From the NCBI GenBank assembly GCA_938045085.1, contig CALINZ010000203.1, positions 1 to 10,543 on the forward strand: a stretch of DNA of 10,543 nt, in the 5' to 3' direction. The notes below the pieces were generated by a model, which had not been told where the DNA came from, did not search any database, and worked only from the letters and a program-made list of their open reading frames with translations. This document shows, in pieces, positions 1 through 6,240 of this stretch (positions within the stretch are counted from its first letter, which is position 1; each line of letters starts with the position of its first letter). Source of the DNA: an uncultured Collinsella sp. Lineage in GTDB: Bacteria > Actinomycetota > Coriobacteriia > Coriobacteriales > Coriobacteriaceae. The position numbers and the translations under genes are program-made.

Positions 1-77
1 AAACCTGTCCCTTTTTGGTCGGTTGCCGTTTGGGGGGCCGATTGGCAACGCTCGCTGATTGTAGTCTTGACCTGCGC

Positions 78-83
78 TAGAAT
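78..83 (+). promoter_or_regulatory. possible -10 element of the pgi promoter
   Basis: TAGAAT at 78-83 matches five of six bases of the bacterial -10 consensus and lies 60 bases before the pgi start. The matching -35 position (55-60, CTGATT) is poor. A competing reading uses TTGACC at 67-72 with TCTGAT at 91-96 (18-base spacer). One of the two is probably the pgi promoter; I cannot choose firmly. Confidence 0.3.
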
Positions 84-130
84 AGGGGCATCTGATTATC
101 CGGGCGCATGGAGGTATGCGCCCGTATGCT

Positions 131-137
131 GAGGAGG
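131..137 (+). promoter_or_regulatory. ribosome binding site that fixes the pgi start
   Basis: GAGGAGG at 131-137 is five bases from the ATG at 143. An in-frame ATG at 116 exists, but its GGAGGT (110-115) directly abuts the codon with no spacing, so 143 is the better start. Confidence 0.8.
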
Positions 138-142
138 ACTTT

Positions 143-1837
143 ATGGCAACTGTTGCCGCACCCATCGACGCTACGTCGACCGCCGCTTGGAAGGCGCTCG
201 AGGCCCATCAGGAGAAGCTCGAGGCCGAGGGCATCGACCTCAAGGCCTGGTTCGCCGCCGATCCCGAGCGTGTGAACAAGCTGAGCTTTGACGCTGGTGA
301 TCTGCACTTCGATCTGTCCAAGAACCTGGTGACCGATGAGACCGTCAAGCTGCTGTGCGATCTTGCCCGCGAGGTGAAGCTCGAGGAGCGCCGCGACGCC
401 ATGTTCTCCGGCGAGCACATCAACACCACCGAGGACCGCGCCGTCCTGCACACCGCGCTGCGCCGCCCGGCAAGCGAGAAGGGCCAGCTCATCGTTGACG
501 GCCAGGATGTCGTCGCCGACGTGCACGAGGTCCTCGACCGCATGTATGCCTTCGCCGAGCGCGTGCGCTCCGGTGAGTGGAAGGGCGTTACCGGCAAGAA
601 GATCGAGCACCTGGTGTCCATCGGCATCGGTGGCTCCGATCTGGGCCCGGTCATGGCCTACGAGGCCCTGCGTCCCTACGCCGACGCCGGTATCGACTGC
701 CGCTACATCTCCAACATCGACCCCAACGATCAGGCCGAGAAGCTCAAGGGTCTGGATCCCGAGACCACGCTCGTGATCATCGTCTCCAAGACTTTCACCA
801 CGCTTGAGACCCTCACCAACGCTCGCGAAGTCAAGACCTGGATGCTCGAGCAGCTCAAGGCTCAGGGCGCCATCGATGGCTCCGAGGAGCAGAACGCCGA
901 GGCCGTGGCAAAGCACTTCGTCGCCGTTTCCACCGCACTCGAGAAGGTTGAGGCCTTCGGTATCGACCCCGCCAACGCCTTCGGCTTCTGGAACTGGGTC
1001 GGCGGCCGCTACTCCGTCGACTCCGCCGTGGGCCTGTCGCTGATCGTCGTGCTCGGCCCCGAGCGCTTCCAGCAGTTCCTCGAGGGCTTCCATGCCATTG
1101 ACGAGTACTTCTGCAACACGCCGCTCGAGAGCAACGCCGTCGCGCTGATGGGCCTGTTCAACGTCTGGTACGTCAACTTCTTCGGCTCCAAGAGCCACGC
1201 CGTGCTTCCGTACTGCCAGTATCTGCACCGCTTCCCGGCTTACCTGCAGCAGCTCACCATGGAGTCCAACGGCAAGCACGTCCGCTGGGACGGCAGCGCT
1301 GTGACCTCCGATACCGGCGAGATCTTCTGGGGCGAGCCCGGCACCAACGGTCAGCACGCCTTCTACCAGCTGCTGCATCAGGGCACCGTGGTGGTTCCGG
1401 CCGATTTCATCGCCTTCGCCAATACCGCCAACCCTGCGACCGATAGCGGCCAGGACGTGCATGAGCTGTTCCTGGGCAACTTCCTGGCCCAGACCAAGGC
1501 GCTCGCCTTTGGCAAGACGGCCGACGAGGTTCGTGCCGAGGGCACGCCCGAGCAGATCGTCCCGGCCCGTTGCTTTGAGGGCAACCGCCCGACGACCTCG
1601 ATCTTCGGCGACACGCTGACCCCGTTTGCGCTCGGCGAGCTCATCGCCCTGTACGAGCACATCACGTTTGTCGAGGGCACGGTCTGGGGCATCGACTCCT
1701 ACGACCAGTGGGGCGTTGAGCTGGGCAAGCAGCTTGCCAAGCAGATTACCCCGGCCTTCCACGACGACGCCGCAAAGGCCGAGCAGGACGCTTCGACCCA
1801 GGCGCTTATCGAGTTCTATCGCGCGCATCGCAAGTAG
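143..1837 (+). CDS. pgi: glucose-6-phosphate isomerase
   Basis: This cytoplasmic enzyme interconverts glucose 6-phosphate and fructose 6-phosphate in glycolysis and gluconeogenesis. The 564-residue product has the usual length of the long bacterial family. Visible family blocks, in order, are GIGGSDLGP (161-169) and SKTFTTLET (215-223), which form the sugar-phosphate site in the SIS fold, GGRYSVDSAVG (287-297), ESNGK with the catalytic-base Glu (374-378), GTNGQHAF with the ring-opening His at 405, and YDQWGVELGK with Lys at 529. All expected catalytic residues are present. In the third block the residue after Ser-Val is Asp, where many homologues, including that of E. coli, have Trp; this is a tolerated variable position. 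The start at 143 is chosen by the adjacent GAGGAGG. The gene appears monocistronic, with a candidate promoter before it and a strong hairpin after it. A very long open frame on the opposite strand is a by-product of GC-rich codon use. Confidence 0.97.
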   Translation: MATVAAPIDATSTAAWKALEAHQEKLEAEGIDLKAWFAADPERVNKLSFDAGDLHFDLSKNLVTDETVKLLCDLAREVKLEERRDAMFSGEHINTTEDRAVLHTALRRPASEKGQLIVDGQDVVADVHEVLDRMYAFAERVRSGEWKGVTGKKIEHLVSIGIGGSDLGPVMAYEALRPYADAGIDCRYISNIDPNDQAEKLKGLDPETTLVIIVSKTFTTLETLTNAREVKTWMLEQLKAQGAIDGSEEQNAEAVAKHFVAVSTALEKVEAFGIDPANAFGFWNWVGGRYSVDSAVGLSLIVVLGPERFQQFLEGFHAIDEYFCNTPLESNAVALMGLFNVWYVNFFGSKSHAVLPYCQYLHRFPAYLQQLTMESNGKHVRWDGSAVTSDTGEIFWGEPGTNGQHAFYQLLHQGTVVVPADFIAFANTANPATDSGQDVHELFLGNFLAQTKALAFGKTADEVRAEGTPEQIVPARCFEGNRPTTSIFGDTLTPFALGELIALYEHITFVEGTVWGIDSYDQWGVELGKQLAKQITPAFHDDAAKAEQDASTQALIEFYRAHRK

Positions 1838-1867
1838 TCGCTGTTAACGCATCGCGCCTTATAGTCA

Positions 1868-1906
1868 GGGGCCCGTATCCTATCGGATGCGGGCCCCTTT
1901 GCTTTG
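1868..1906 (+). terminator. intrinsic terminator after pgi
   Basis: A 13-bp stem (1868-1880 with 1885-1897, one G-U pair) closes a TATC loop and is followed by TTTGCTTT. It starts 30 bases after the pgi stop. Read on the minus strand it lacks a U-run, so it is unlikely to end the convergent ATPase gene efficiently. Confidence 0.85.
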
Positions 1907-1975
1907 CCGTGGTCCCGGGGCGCACGGCCTTTGTGGAACATCGCCGGGGCGCCGCGCGCTGCGAGAACCCTGCGC

Positions 1976-3280
1976 CTAGATCTCGGCCTCCGCATGGCCT
2001 CGCTGCGCCTCGGGCAGCTCCCCGTAGAGCGGATGGTCTTCGAGCCTAAAGCGCTCGACCTGTTCGGGAGTGCGACCGCGTACAAAGAGCCATGAGCGAT
2101 CGATCGGCGTCGCCATGAGCGTGCTGGGCAGCGCGTTGGCGCGGTCGGAAAACACCCGGGCACTCTCGGGATCCTGGAACGCCAGCACCAGATGCGTGTC
2201 GCAGTTGCCCATGATGGAGCGTGCGCGTGCCTCGCCATAGAGCGTATCGAGCTGGTTGGTCGACTGCAGCAGCAGCGTTGCCCAGATGTTGCGGCTTCGG
2301 ATAATCGAGAGCACGTTGTCGATCTGGGGGATCTGCAGATTTGCGAAGTCATCGAGCATAAAGCGCACGGGCACGGGCAGGCTGCCGTCGGGCTGCCTAT
2401 CGGCCTCACGAATGAGGCCCATAAACGCCTGCGAAATAAAGAGGCCGGTCAGCGGATCGAGATTGCGGTCAATATCGCTCACGGTTACAAACAGGGCGCA
2501 GGGGGTGTGTCCCATGGAAGCGAAGTCTACCTGATGACACTCACGATAGAGCTGTGCCGCACCGTCGAATCCCAGACACATGACCTTTTCGGCAAGGATG
2601 CCGACGATGCTCGCGTGCATGCGCTCGGCATTTTGCGTAATGGCGTAGCGCCGCCATAGCGAGAGGGCATAGCTTTGGGGGTCGGTCGTGATCAGGTCGT
2701 CAAACAATCGACCCGTGGCACCGTCCTGCAGGTGCTCGATCAGCTTGATGACCGAGCTGATCGTCTGCTCGTCGGCGGGTAGCTGTTCGGTGACGTAGGC
2801 GATAAGACACGACAGCAGGTTTGCCGCCGCATGATCCCAAAAAGGCTGGTTGTTGTCCTCGATGGGGCAGATGGCCTTTGCCACCGAGAGGATGTCCTGC
2901 TGGTTGGGCCTGCCGTCCGCCTTGCGGCGAATGTGCCTCAGGGGGTTGTAGCCGCAGCGCTCGATGCCGGGCGCAAGGGCCGGGACGGTGTTGAGGTCGG
3001 CGAAGTTGAGACATTGCACGCGGTAACCGTGGGCTGCCAGCACGGGTCCCACTTCGCGACAGAGCGTGCCTTTGGTGTCGAGCACGATGTAGCTTGCGTT
3101 CATTTGCAGCAGGTTGGGCTTGAGGACGTTTCGGGTCTTGCCGGTTCCCGAGGGGCCGATCACAAGTGCGTTGTTGTTGAGTCCCGTTTGGCGGGTGTCG
3201 CAGGAAAGCGTTCGATTCTTGGCGAGGATGGTGGACGATGCGGACTCAGATGCGGCGAGGCGGCTGGCGAGGTTAGACAT
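1976..3280 (-). CDS. soluble VirD4/TraG-type coupling ATPase
   Basis: The 434-residue product is a P-loop ATPase of the VirD4/TraG family, whose members feed DNA or proteins into type IV secretion channels. The Walker A motif is GPSGTGKT at 42-49, followed by the family-typical KPNLLQ and a YIVLDTKGTL strand (64-73). Walker B is VRFMLDDFANL at 305-315, with Asp-Asp where classical members have Asp-Glu. Downstream are IIRSRNIWATLLLQSTNQL (326-344, the sensor-like Gln strand) and MGNCDTHLVLAFQD (357-370). The N-terminal transmembrane pair of classical VirD4 is absent, so the protein should be cytosolic, as in many short coupling-like proteins of Gram-positive mobile elements. An AGGAGGT five bases upstream fixes the start at 3280. 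The frame stays open 64 codons further, but that part lies inside the protease gene in another frame and is not real. The start overlaps the protease stop by 8 bases, suggesting translational coupling. No relaxase or channel gene is in the window, so a role in conjugation is not shown. Confidence 0.85.
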   Translation of the reverse strand: MSNLASRLAASESASSTILAKNRTLSCDTRQTGLNNNALVIGPSGTGKTRNVLKPNLLQMNASYIVLDTKGTLCREVGPVLAAHGYRVQCLNFADLNTVPALAPGIERCGYNPLRHIRRKADGRPNQQDILSVAKAICPIEDNNQPFWDHAAANLLSCLIAYVTEQLPADEQTISSVIKLIEHLQDGATGRLFDDLITTDPQSYALSLWRRYAITQNAERMHASIVGILAEKVMCLGFDGAAQLYRECHQVDFASMGHTPCALFVTVSDIDRNLDPLTGLFISQAFMGLIREADRQPDGSLPVPVRFMLDDFANLQIPQIDNVLSIIRSRNIWATLLLQSTNQLDTLYGEARARSIMGNCDTHLVLAFQDPESARVFSDRANALPSTLMATPIDRSWLFVRGRTPEQVERFRLEDHPLYGELPEAQRGHAEAEI

Positions 3281-3890
3281 GGGCGACCTCCTTGGTGGTC
3301 GAGAGGATTTCGTGGGCAAAGCCGAGCTCGACGGCGCGCTCGGCCGAAAGGTAGGTGTCTTTTGCAGTGAGGGACTGGATGCGCTTGGGCGTGAGGCCGC
3401 TGCGGTCCGAGAGGATTTGCGTGAGGGTCTTGCGGGTCTGCATGAGACGCCGGCTGGTTTCCTGCAGCGCAAGTGCCGAGCCGCCTGCCCCCTGGGGGAT
3501 CAGCGGGTCGTGAATCATGAGCTCTGCATGGGGCGCCATACGGCGATCGTCGCCGCCCATAAAAATCACGGCGCCCATGGACGCGGCGAATTCCAGGCAG
3601 ACGGTGCGGATGGGGCACGATGCGAGGCGCATGGCGTCATAGATCGCAAGACCCGATCGCACGCTTCCGCCGGCGCTGGCGACAAATATGGTGATGGGGC
3701 GGCTGGGGTCGGTGGCATCGAGCAGGCGGATCTGCTGGCATAGGTCGTGGGCCATCGGGGTTTCGATGTTTCCCATGACGGAGAGCTCGCGACGGGCGAG
3801 CATCTCATCGTAAATGCCGGTGAGCGTGATACCTCGGGCGGATTCACGCATGGTGAGGGGGCTGATGATGGGGGAATGATTGGTGTCCAT
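3273..3890 (-). CDS. ClpP-like serine protease (accessory paralogue)
   Basis: The 205-residue product aligns by eye over its whole length with ClpP, the barrel-forming peptidase that degrades proteins fed by AAA+ unfoldases. The catalytic triad is intact: Ser104 in AASMGAV, His127 in LMIHDP, and Asp178 in KDTYLSAERA. The oxyanion-loop glycines are kept in ASAGGSV (71-77), where the housekeeping form normally reads SPGGSV. The head region around ELSVMGNIETPMAH (35-48) matches the ClpP N-terminal fold; no signal peptide or membrane segment is seen. AAAGGAGT at 3895-3902 supports the start at 3890. The gene is second in a minus-strand cluster, 63 bases after the unknown gene and overlapping the ATPase start by 8 bases. 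The Pro-to-Ala change and the neighbourhood suggest an accessory paralogue of the kind seen on phage and mobile elements, not the cell's main clpP. No Clp unfoldase lies beside it. A SppA- or TepA-like peptidase is less likely given the ClpP-type size and spacing. Confidence 0.88.
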   Translation of the reverse strand: MDTNHSPIISPLTMRESARGITLTGIYDEMLARRELSVMGNIETPMAHDLCQQIRLLDATDPSRPITIFVASAGGSVRSGLAIYDAMRLASCPIRTVCLEFAASMGAVIFMGGDDRRMAPHAELMIHDPLIPQGAGGSALALQETSRRLMQTRKTLTQILSDRSGLTPKRIQSLTAKDTYLSAERAVELGFAHEILSTTKEVAHV

Positions 3891-3928
3891 GGGGACTCCT
3901 TTCTGTTGGTTGTGTTGTGGAATAGGGT

Positions 3929-3958
3929 TATAGCCCGCGCAGAGGCTGGTGGGCTACA
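3929..3958 (-). other. hairpin at the orf296 stop codon
   Basis: An 8-bp inverted repeat with one G-U pair in the minus-strand RNA (3929-3936 with 3951-3958, 14-base loop) spans the stop codon of the unknown gene. No U-run follows, so it is more likely an RNA stability or spacing element within a polycistronic transcript than a terminator. The short arm means chance is possible. Confidence 0.3.
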
Positions 3959-4844
3959 GGGTTCGTCCGAGCCTGAGATCGAGCTCGGTTGTGGGGCAGG
4001 CTGCCTGTCCGTGCGGCTCGCAAGCGCCAAGGGCTCCAAAGCGATGGAGCGTTGCGACGGGCGTGGTATAGGCGAGCCGCAGCTGATGCTCGACAGGGGT
4101 ACATCCGTCTTTTTTGTAATGGGCCGTGTAGTACTGCGCGATGCTGGCGTTCATCTCGCTGCCATTGCGATGGCGCTCAAACTGGCGTCTGCAGGTCTCG
4201 ATGATCTTTGCTACCGACTTGGGTGCCGTCGCGGGAACAAGGGCGAGATAGCCCTCAAATAGTTCGTTGATGCTCAGGAGGCACAGCAGGTCGATCAGCG
4301 TCCTTATGGCTGCTCCCTCGGCAGAAAAGTGCGCGGTCGTGCGGTTATATCGGTTGCGGTCGACGATGGCCGCATGGGGTCTTGGGGTTTTCTGCCCCGT
4401 GGTCCCGGGCTTTTGCCGCGCCTGTGTATTGAGCTCGACGTTGCAGCGCTTGAGGCCGTCCAACGGAAGGAACAGTGCGGTGCACAGGGTGTTCCGCTTG
4501 CTTTCGAGTTCATGACGCTCGTCGGGTTCCCATTCGAGCTTGAGTTTCGTGTCGAGCGCCGTAAGCATATGGGCTAGGCAGTCTACGGTAAGAACGTACG
4601 AATCGTTGTCGCGTTTTGGGGCATAGGGGTCTGTCAGCTTGCGAATGTCGGGGTCGCCCATGATCTTTGTGCAGCGCTTCAGCAGTTGAGGGTGGTCGGC
4701 CAAGATCGTCGCGAGCGGTAGCGACGCGTAGTTCTTGATGGTCGCGGCGGCAAAGGCGGCGTCATATTCGTTTGCATATGCTCGCTCAATGCGGGCATCC
4801 AGAATGCTTTTCTTATCGCCGTCTTCAGCGTGGTGGTTTGTCAT
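3954..4844 (-). CDS. hypothetical protein, first gene of the protease-ATPase cluster
   Basis: I do not recognise this 296-residue protein. It looks soluble and largely helical: there is no signal peptide and no clear transmembrane segment, although residues 181-205 (RTLIDLLCLL onward) form a hydrophobic stretch that could be a buried helix. A charged, Pro/Gly/Lys/Arg-rich linker at about 140-170 seems to divide an N-terminal part from a C-terminal part. No nuclease, HTH, zinc or P-loop motif is visible; the cysteines are scattered. The start at 4844 is chosen because GGAG (4850-4853) is five bases upstream. The frame stays open to an ATG at 5000, but that start has no ribosome site and would add a low-complexity His-rich tail. 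Coding is supported by the uninterrupted frame, ribosome site and tight packing with the protease gene 63 bases on. Its position suggests an adaptor, substrate or partner of the protease/ATPase pair, which is inference only. Confidence 0.7.
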   Translation of the reverse strand: MTNHHAEDGDKKSILDARIERAYANEYDAAFAAATIKNYASLPLATILADHPQLLKRCTKIMGDPDIRKLTDPYAPKRDNDSYVLTVDCLAHMLTALDTKLKLEWEPDERHELESKRNTLCTALFLPLDGLKRCNVELNTQARQKPGTTGQKTPRPHAAIVDRNRYNRTTAHFSAEGAAIRTLIDLLCLLSINELFEGYLALVPATAPKSVAKIIETCRRQFERHRNGSEMNASIAQYYTAHYKKDGCTPVEHQLRLAYTTPVATLHRFGALGACEPHGQAACPTTELDLRLGRTL

Positions 4845-4877
4845 AGCTTCTCCAATCGGTTGATGTTCGTGCTGTTT

Positions 4878-4930
4878 GTTGATGTGTTGGTTGTCGTGAG
4901 TGATGTGCTTGCCATGGGTGATGTGCTGAC
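4878..4930. repeat. short degenerate tandem repeat in the leader of the cluster
   Basis: GTGATGTGCT occurs at 4900-4909 and again at 4918-4927, an 18-base period, and a looser copy (GTTGATGTGTTGG) begins near 4878. In the minus-strand transcript this is a C/A-rich, G-poor tract 35-85 bases before the orf296 start. If translated in frame it would read as His/Ile/Thr-rich residues, but no start codon with a ribosome site supports that. Confidence 0.45.
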
Positions 4931-5158
4931 GTTGGGGTGCTATGCGGTTTTCAATGAGCCCGTGAGGCAGTTGCTGCAGGGGCGGGATGGAACGGCCCAT
5001 GCAAGGCGGAAGGCATCGTGCTCAAAATCGAGACAGCAATGCCCTGGGTGCCTCACATGTGGCAGTTACCTCATTAAGTTGTCATTGCGTTTGGGGTTGT
5101 ACTTTGCCGATCTTCCTTCTCTTACACGCTAAAACTCAAACTTCATATGCTCGATCTA

Positions 5159-5188
5159 CTTAAAACCGCAACGGCGGTCTTTTATCAA
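5159..5188 (-). promoter_or_regulatory. possible promoter of the protease-ATPase cluster with spacer dyad
   Basis: On the minus strand TTGATA (5188-5183) matches five of six -35 bases, and TTTAAG (5164-5159) matches four of six -10 bases, with an 18-base spacer. An interrupted dyad (ACCGC at 5165-5169 and GCGGT at 5174-5178, with flanking A and T runs) fills most of the spacer. A rival candidate, TTGCAA/TATAAG at 5215-5189, has only a 15-base spacer. The preferred promoter would give a leader of roughly 300 bases. Confidence 0.35.
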
Positions 5189-5321
5189 CTTATATGTCGG
5201 AACGCGTCTTTGCAAGTACTTTTTTGCCTTTGTTTCAAATGGGGTGGTTTTGCAACCGTCATACGCGCGCTGTGCGAACGTGCCCCGGCTCGGATAAGAT
5301 AGTGCGCGATAAAAACGATGC

Positions 5322-5328
5322 AAGGAGG
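5322..5328 (+). promoter_or_regulatory. ribosome binding site of the Cof-type phosphatase
   Basis: AAGGAGG at 5322-5328 stands five bases before the ATG at 5334, fixing that start. Confidence 0.8.
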
Positions 5329-5333
5329 CACAT

Positions 5334-6176
5334 ATGGCAATTAAAGCCATCGCAATGGATATCGACGGTACGCTTACCAACGATCAGAAGGTGATCAGCC
5401 CGCGTACGCGCGAGAAGCTGCTCGCGGCGCAGGAGTCGGGCATTAAGCTCATTTTGGCTTCGGGCCGTCCCGCATGGGGGCTGCACGCCTTGGCGCAGGA
5501 GCTCGACCTTCAAAACCATGACGGTCTGCTGGTGGCCTTTAACGGCGCTCACGTCGTCGATGCCCAGACCGATGAGGTCCTTTTTGACCAGGCCATGCCG
5601 GCTGACGAACTGCATCGCCTGATTGATCACCTGCGTAATTTTGACGTGATCCCTATGATTTCGCTCGGTCGCGATCTGCACGTCGAGGATTCGTACCATT
5701 GCATGATCACGCTGCCTGACGGCTCGCAGAAGAATATCGTCAAGTATGAGCGCGACGCGTGTGATCTTAAGATTCGCGAGGTGGAGAGCCTGCATGAGGT
5801 CGCTGATGCTTATCCCGTGGACAAGCTGCTGACGGCGGGCGATCCGGCCTACCTGCAGGCGCATTACGAGGAGATGTATGCGCCCTTTACCCAGACGCTT
5901 TCGGGCATGTTTACGGCTGACTGGTACTTTGAGTACACGGCGCCCGGTATCGACAAGGCCCGCGCGCTTGAGGGTGCTCTGCCCAAGCTCGGCATCGATG
6001 CCAGCGAGGTCGTATCGTTTGGCGACGGCCAGAACGACAAGTCCATGATTGAGTGGGCCGGCACCGGTGTAGCCATGGGCAACGCCGTCGATGAGGTTAA
6101 GGCTGTGGCCCAGATGGTGACCGCCAATAACAACGAAGATGGTATTGCAGTGGCGCTGGATAAGCTGCTGGGTTAG
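5334..6176 (+). CDS. Cof-type HAD-IIB sugar-phosphate phosphatase
   Basis: The 280-residue cytoplasmic protein is a HAD-superfamily hydrolase of subclass IIB (Cof/YidA type), Mg-dependent enzymes that dephosphorylate sugar phosphates and related metabolites through an aspartyl-phosphate. All four HAD motifs are visible: DIDGTLTND at 9-17 (nucleophile Asp9, acid/base Asp11), ASGR at 42-45 (motif II Ser43), Lys208 in PGIDKARAL, and GDGQNDKSMIEWAG at 230-243 (metal ligands Asp231 and Asp235). The residues between motifs II and III (about 85-200) form the C2-type cap that sets substrate choice; the substrate itself cannot be read off. Length fits the family. AAGGAGG five bases before the ATG fixes the start. 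The next gene downstream is another HAD enzyme, but a hairpin with a T-run separates the two, so they may be independent transcripts. Confidence 0.92.
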   Translation: MAIKAIAMDIDGTLTNDQKVISPRTREKLLAAQESGIKLILASGRPAWGLHALAQELDLQNHDGLLVAFNGAHVVDAQTDEVLFDQAMPADELHRLIDHLRNFDVIPMISLGRDLHVEDSYHCMITLPDGSQKNIVKYERDACDLKIREVESLHEVADAYPVDKLLTAGDPAYLQAHYEEMYAPFTQTLSGMFTADWYFEYTAPGIDKARALEGALPKLGIDASEVVSFGDGQNDKSMIEWAGTGVAMGNAVDEVKAVAQMVTANNNEDGIAVALDKLLG

Positions 6177-6199
6177 AATCGCCGATTAATGCATGGCTC

Positions 6200-6228
6200 G
6201 GGCGCCTGCTCGCGGGCGTCCTTTTGTT
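6200..6228 (+). terminator. intrinsic terminator between the two HAD genes
   Basis: A 7-bp GC-rich stem with one G-U pair (6200-6206 with 6215-6221) and an 8-base loop is followed by TTTTGTT. It lies just after the Cof-type gene and immediately before the ribosome site of the next gene, so read-through could make the second gene partly dependent on the first. Confidence 0.65.
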
Positions 6229-6230
6229 AG

Positions 6231-6236
6231 GGAGGG
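6231..6236 (+). promoter_or_regulatory. ribosome binding site supporting a GTG start
   Basis: GGAGGG at 6231-6236 is four bases from the GTG at 6241. The only upstream in-frame ATG (6193) lies ahead of the terminator hairpin and has no ribosome site. Confidence 0.75.
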
Positions 6237-6240
6237 TGCC

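Larger units (their letters stand above)
4845..5333. other. divergent intergenic region, no gene seen
   Basis: This stretch of almost 490 bases separates the minus-strand cluster from the Cof-type phosphatase. I see no credible gene: the open frames here lack ribosome sites or overlap the phosphatase start. The part near 5085-5260 is visibly more AT-rich than the rest of the window. It holds a possible minus-strand promoter with a dyad in its spacer (5159-5188), a CACATGTG palindrome near 5054, and, nearer the cluster, a degenerate repeat that gives the minus-strand leader a C/A-rich character. No convincing promoter for the phosphatase was found; TAAGAT at 5295-5300 is a weak -10 candidate without a good -35. 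Confidence 0.6.

Noticed and set aside
22..49. GTTGCC/GGCAAC inverted repeat at the left edge
   Set aside because: The 6-bp arms are 16 bases apart with no T-run and no gene before them in view; chance cannot be excluded.
77..1828. 583-codon open frame on the minus strand opposite pgi
   Set aside because: It mirrors the entire pgi gene, reads as a Leu/Val/Gly/Glu-rich low-similarity protein, has no ribosome site, and is explained by GC-rich codons leaving the antisense frame free of stops.
3281..3472. 64-residue N-terminal extension of the VirD4-like ATPase
   Set aside because: It is Ser/Pro/Arg-rich, lies in a shifted frame inside the well-supported ClpP-like gene, and a strong ribosome site marks the start at 3280.
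4845..5000. 52-residue His-rich N-terminal extension of orf296
   Set aside because: No ribosome site precedes the ATG at 5000, the residues are low complexity, and GGAG before 4844 supports the shorter form.
1976..5333. Possible integrated mobile element boundaries or a CRISPR array
   Set aside because: No integrase, transposase, tRNA gene, flanking direct repeat or regularly spaced repeat array could be found around the cluster by eye.
5194..5394. Small plus-strand frame overlapping the Cof-type gene start
   Set aside because: No ribosome site; it runs into the phosphatase in another frame and shows no recognisable protein character.
6193..6240. Upstream ATG start for the second HAD gene
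   Set aside because: It would be translated through the terminator hairpin, has no ribosome site, and the HAD motif I is at its usual distance from the GTG start.
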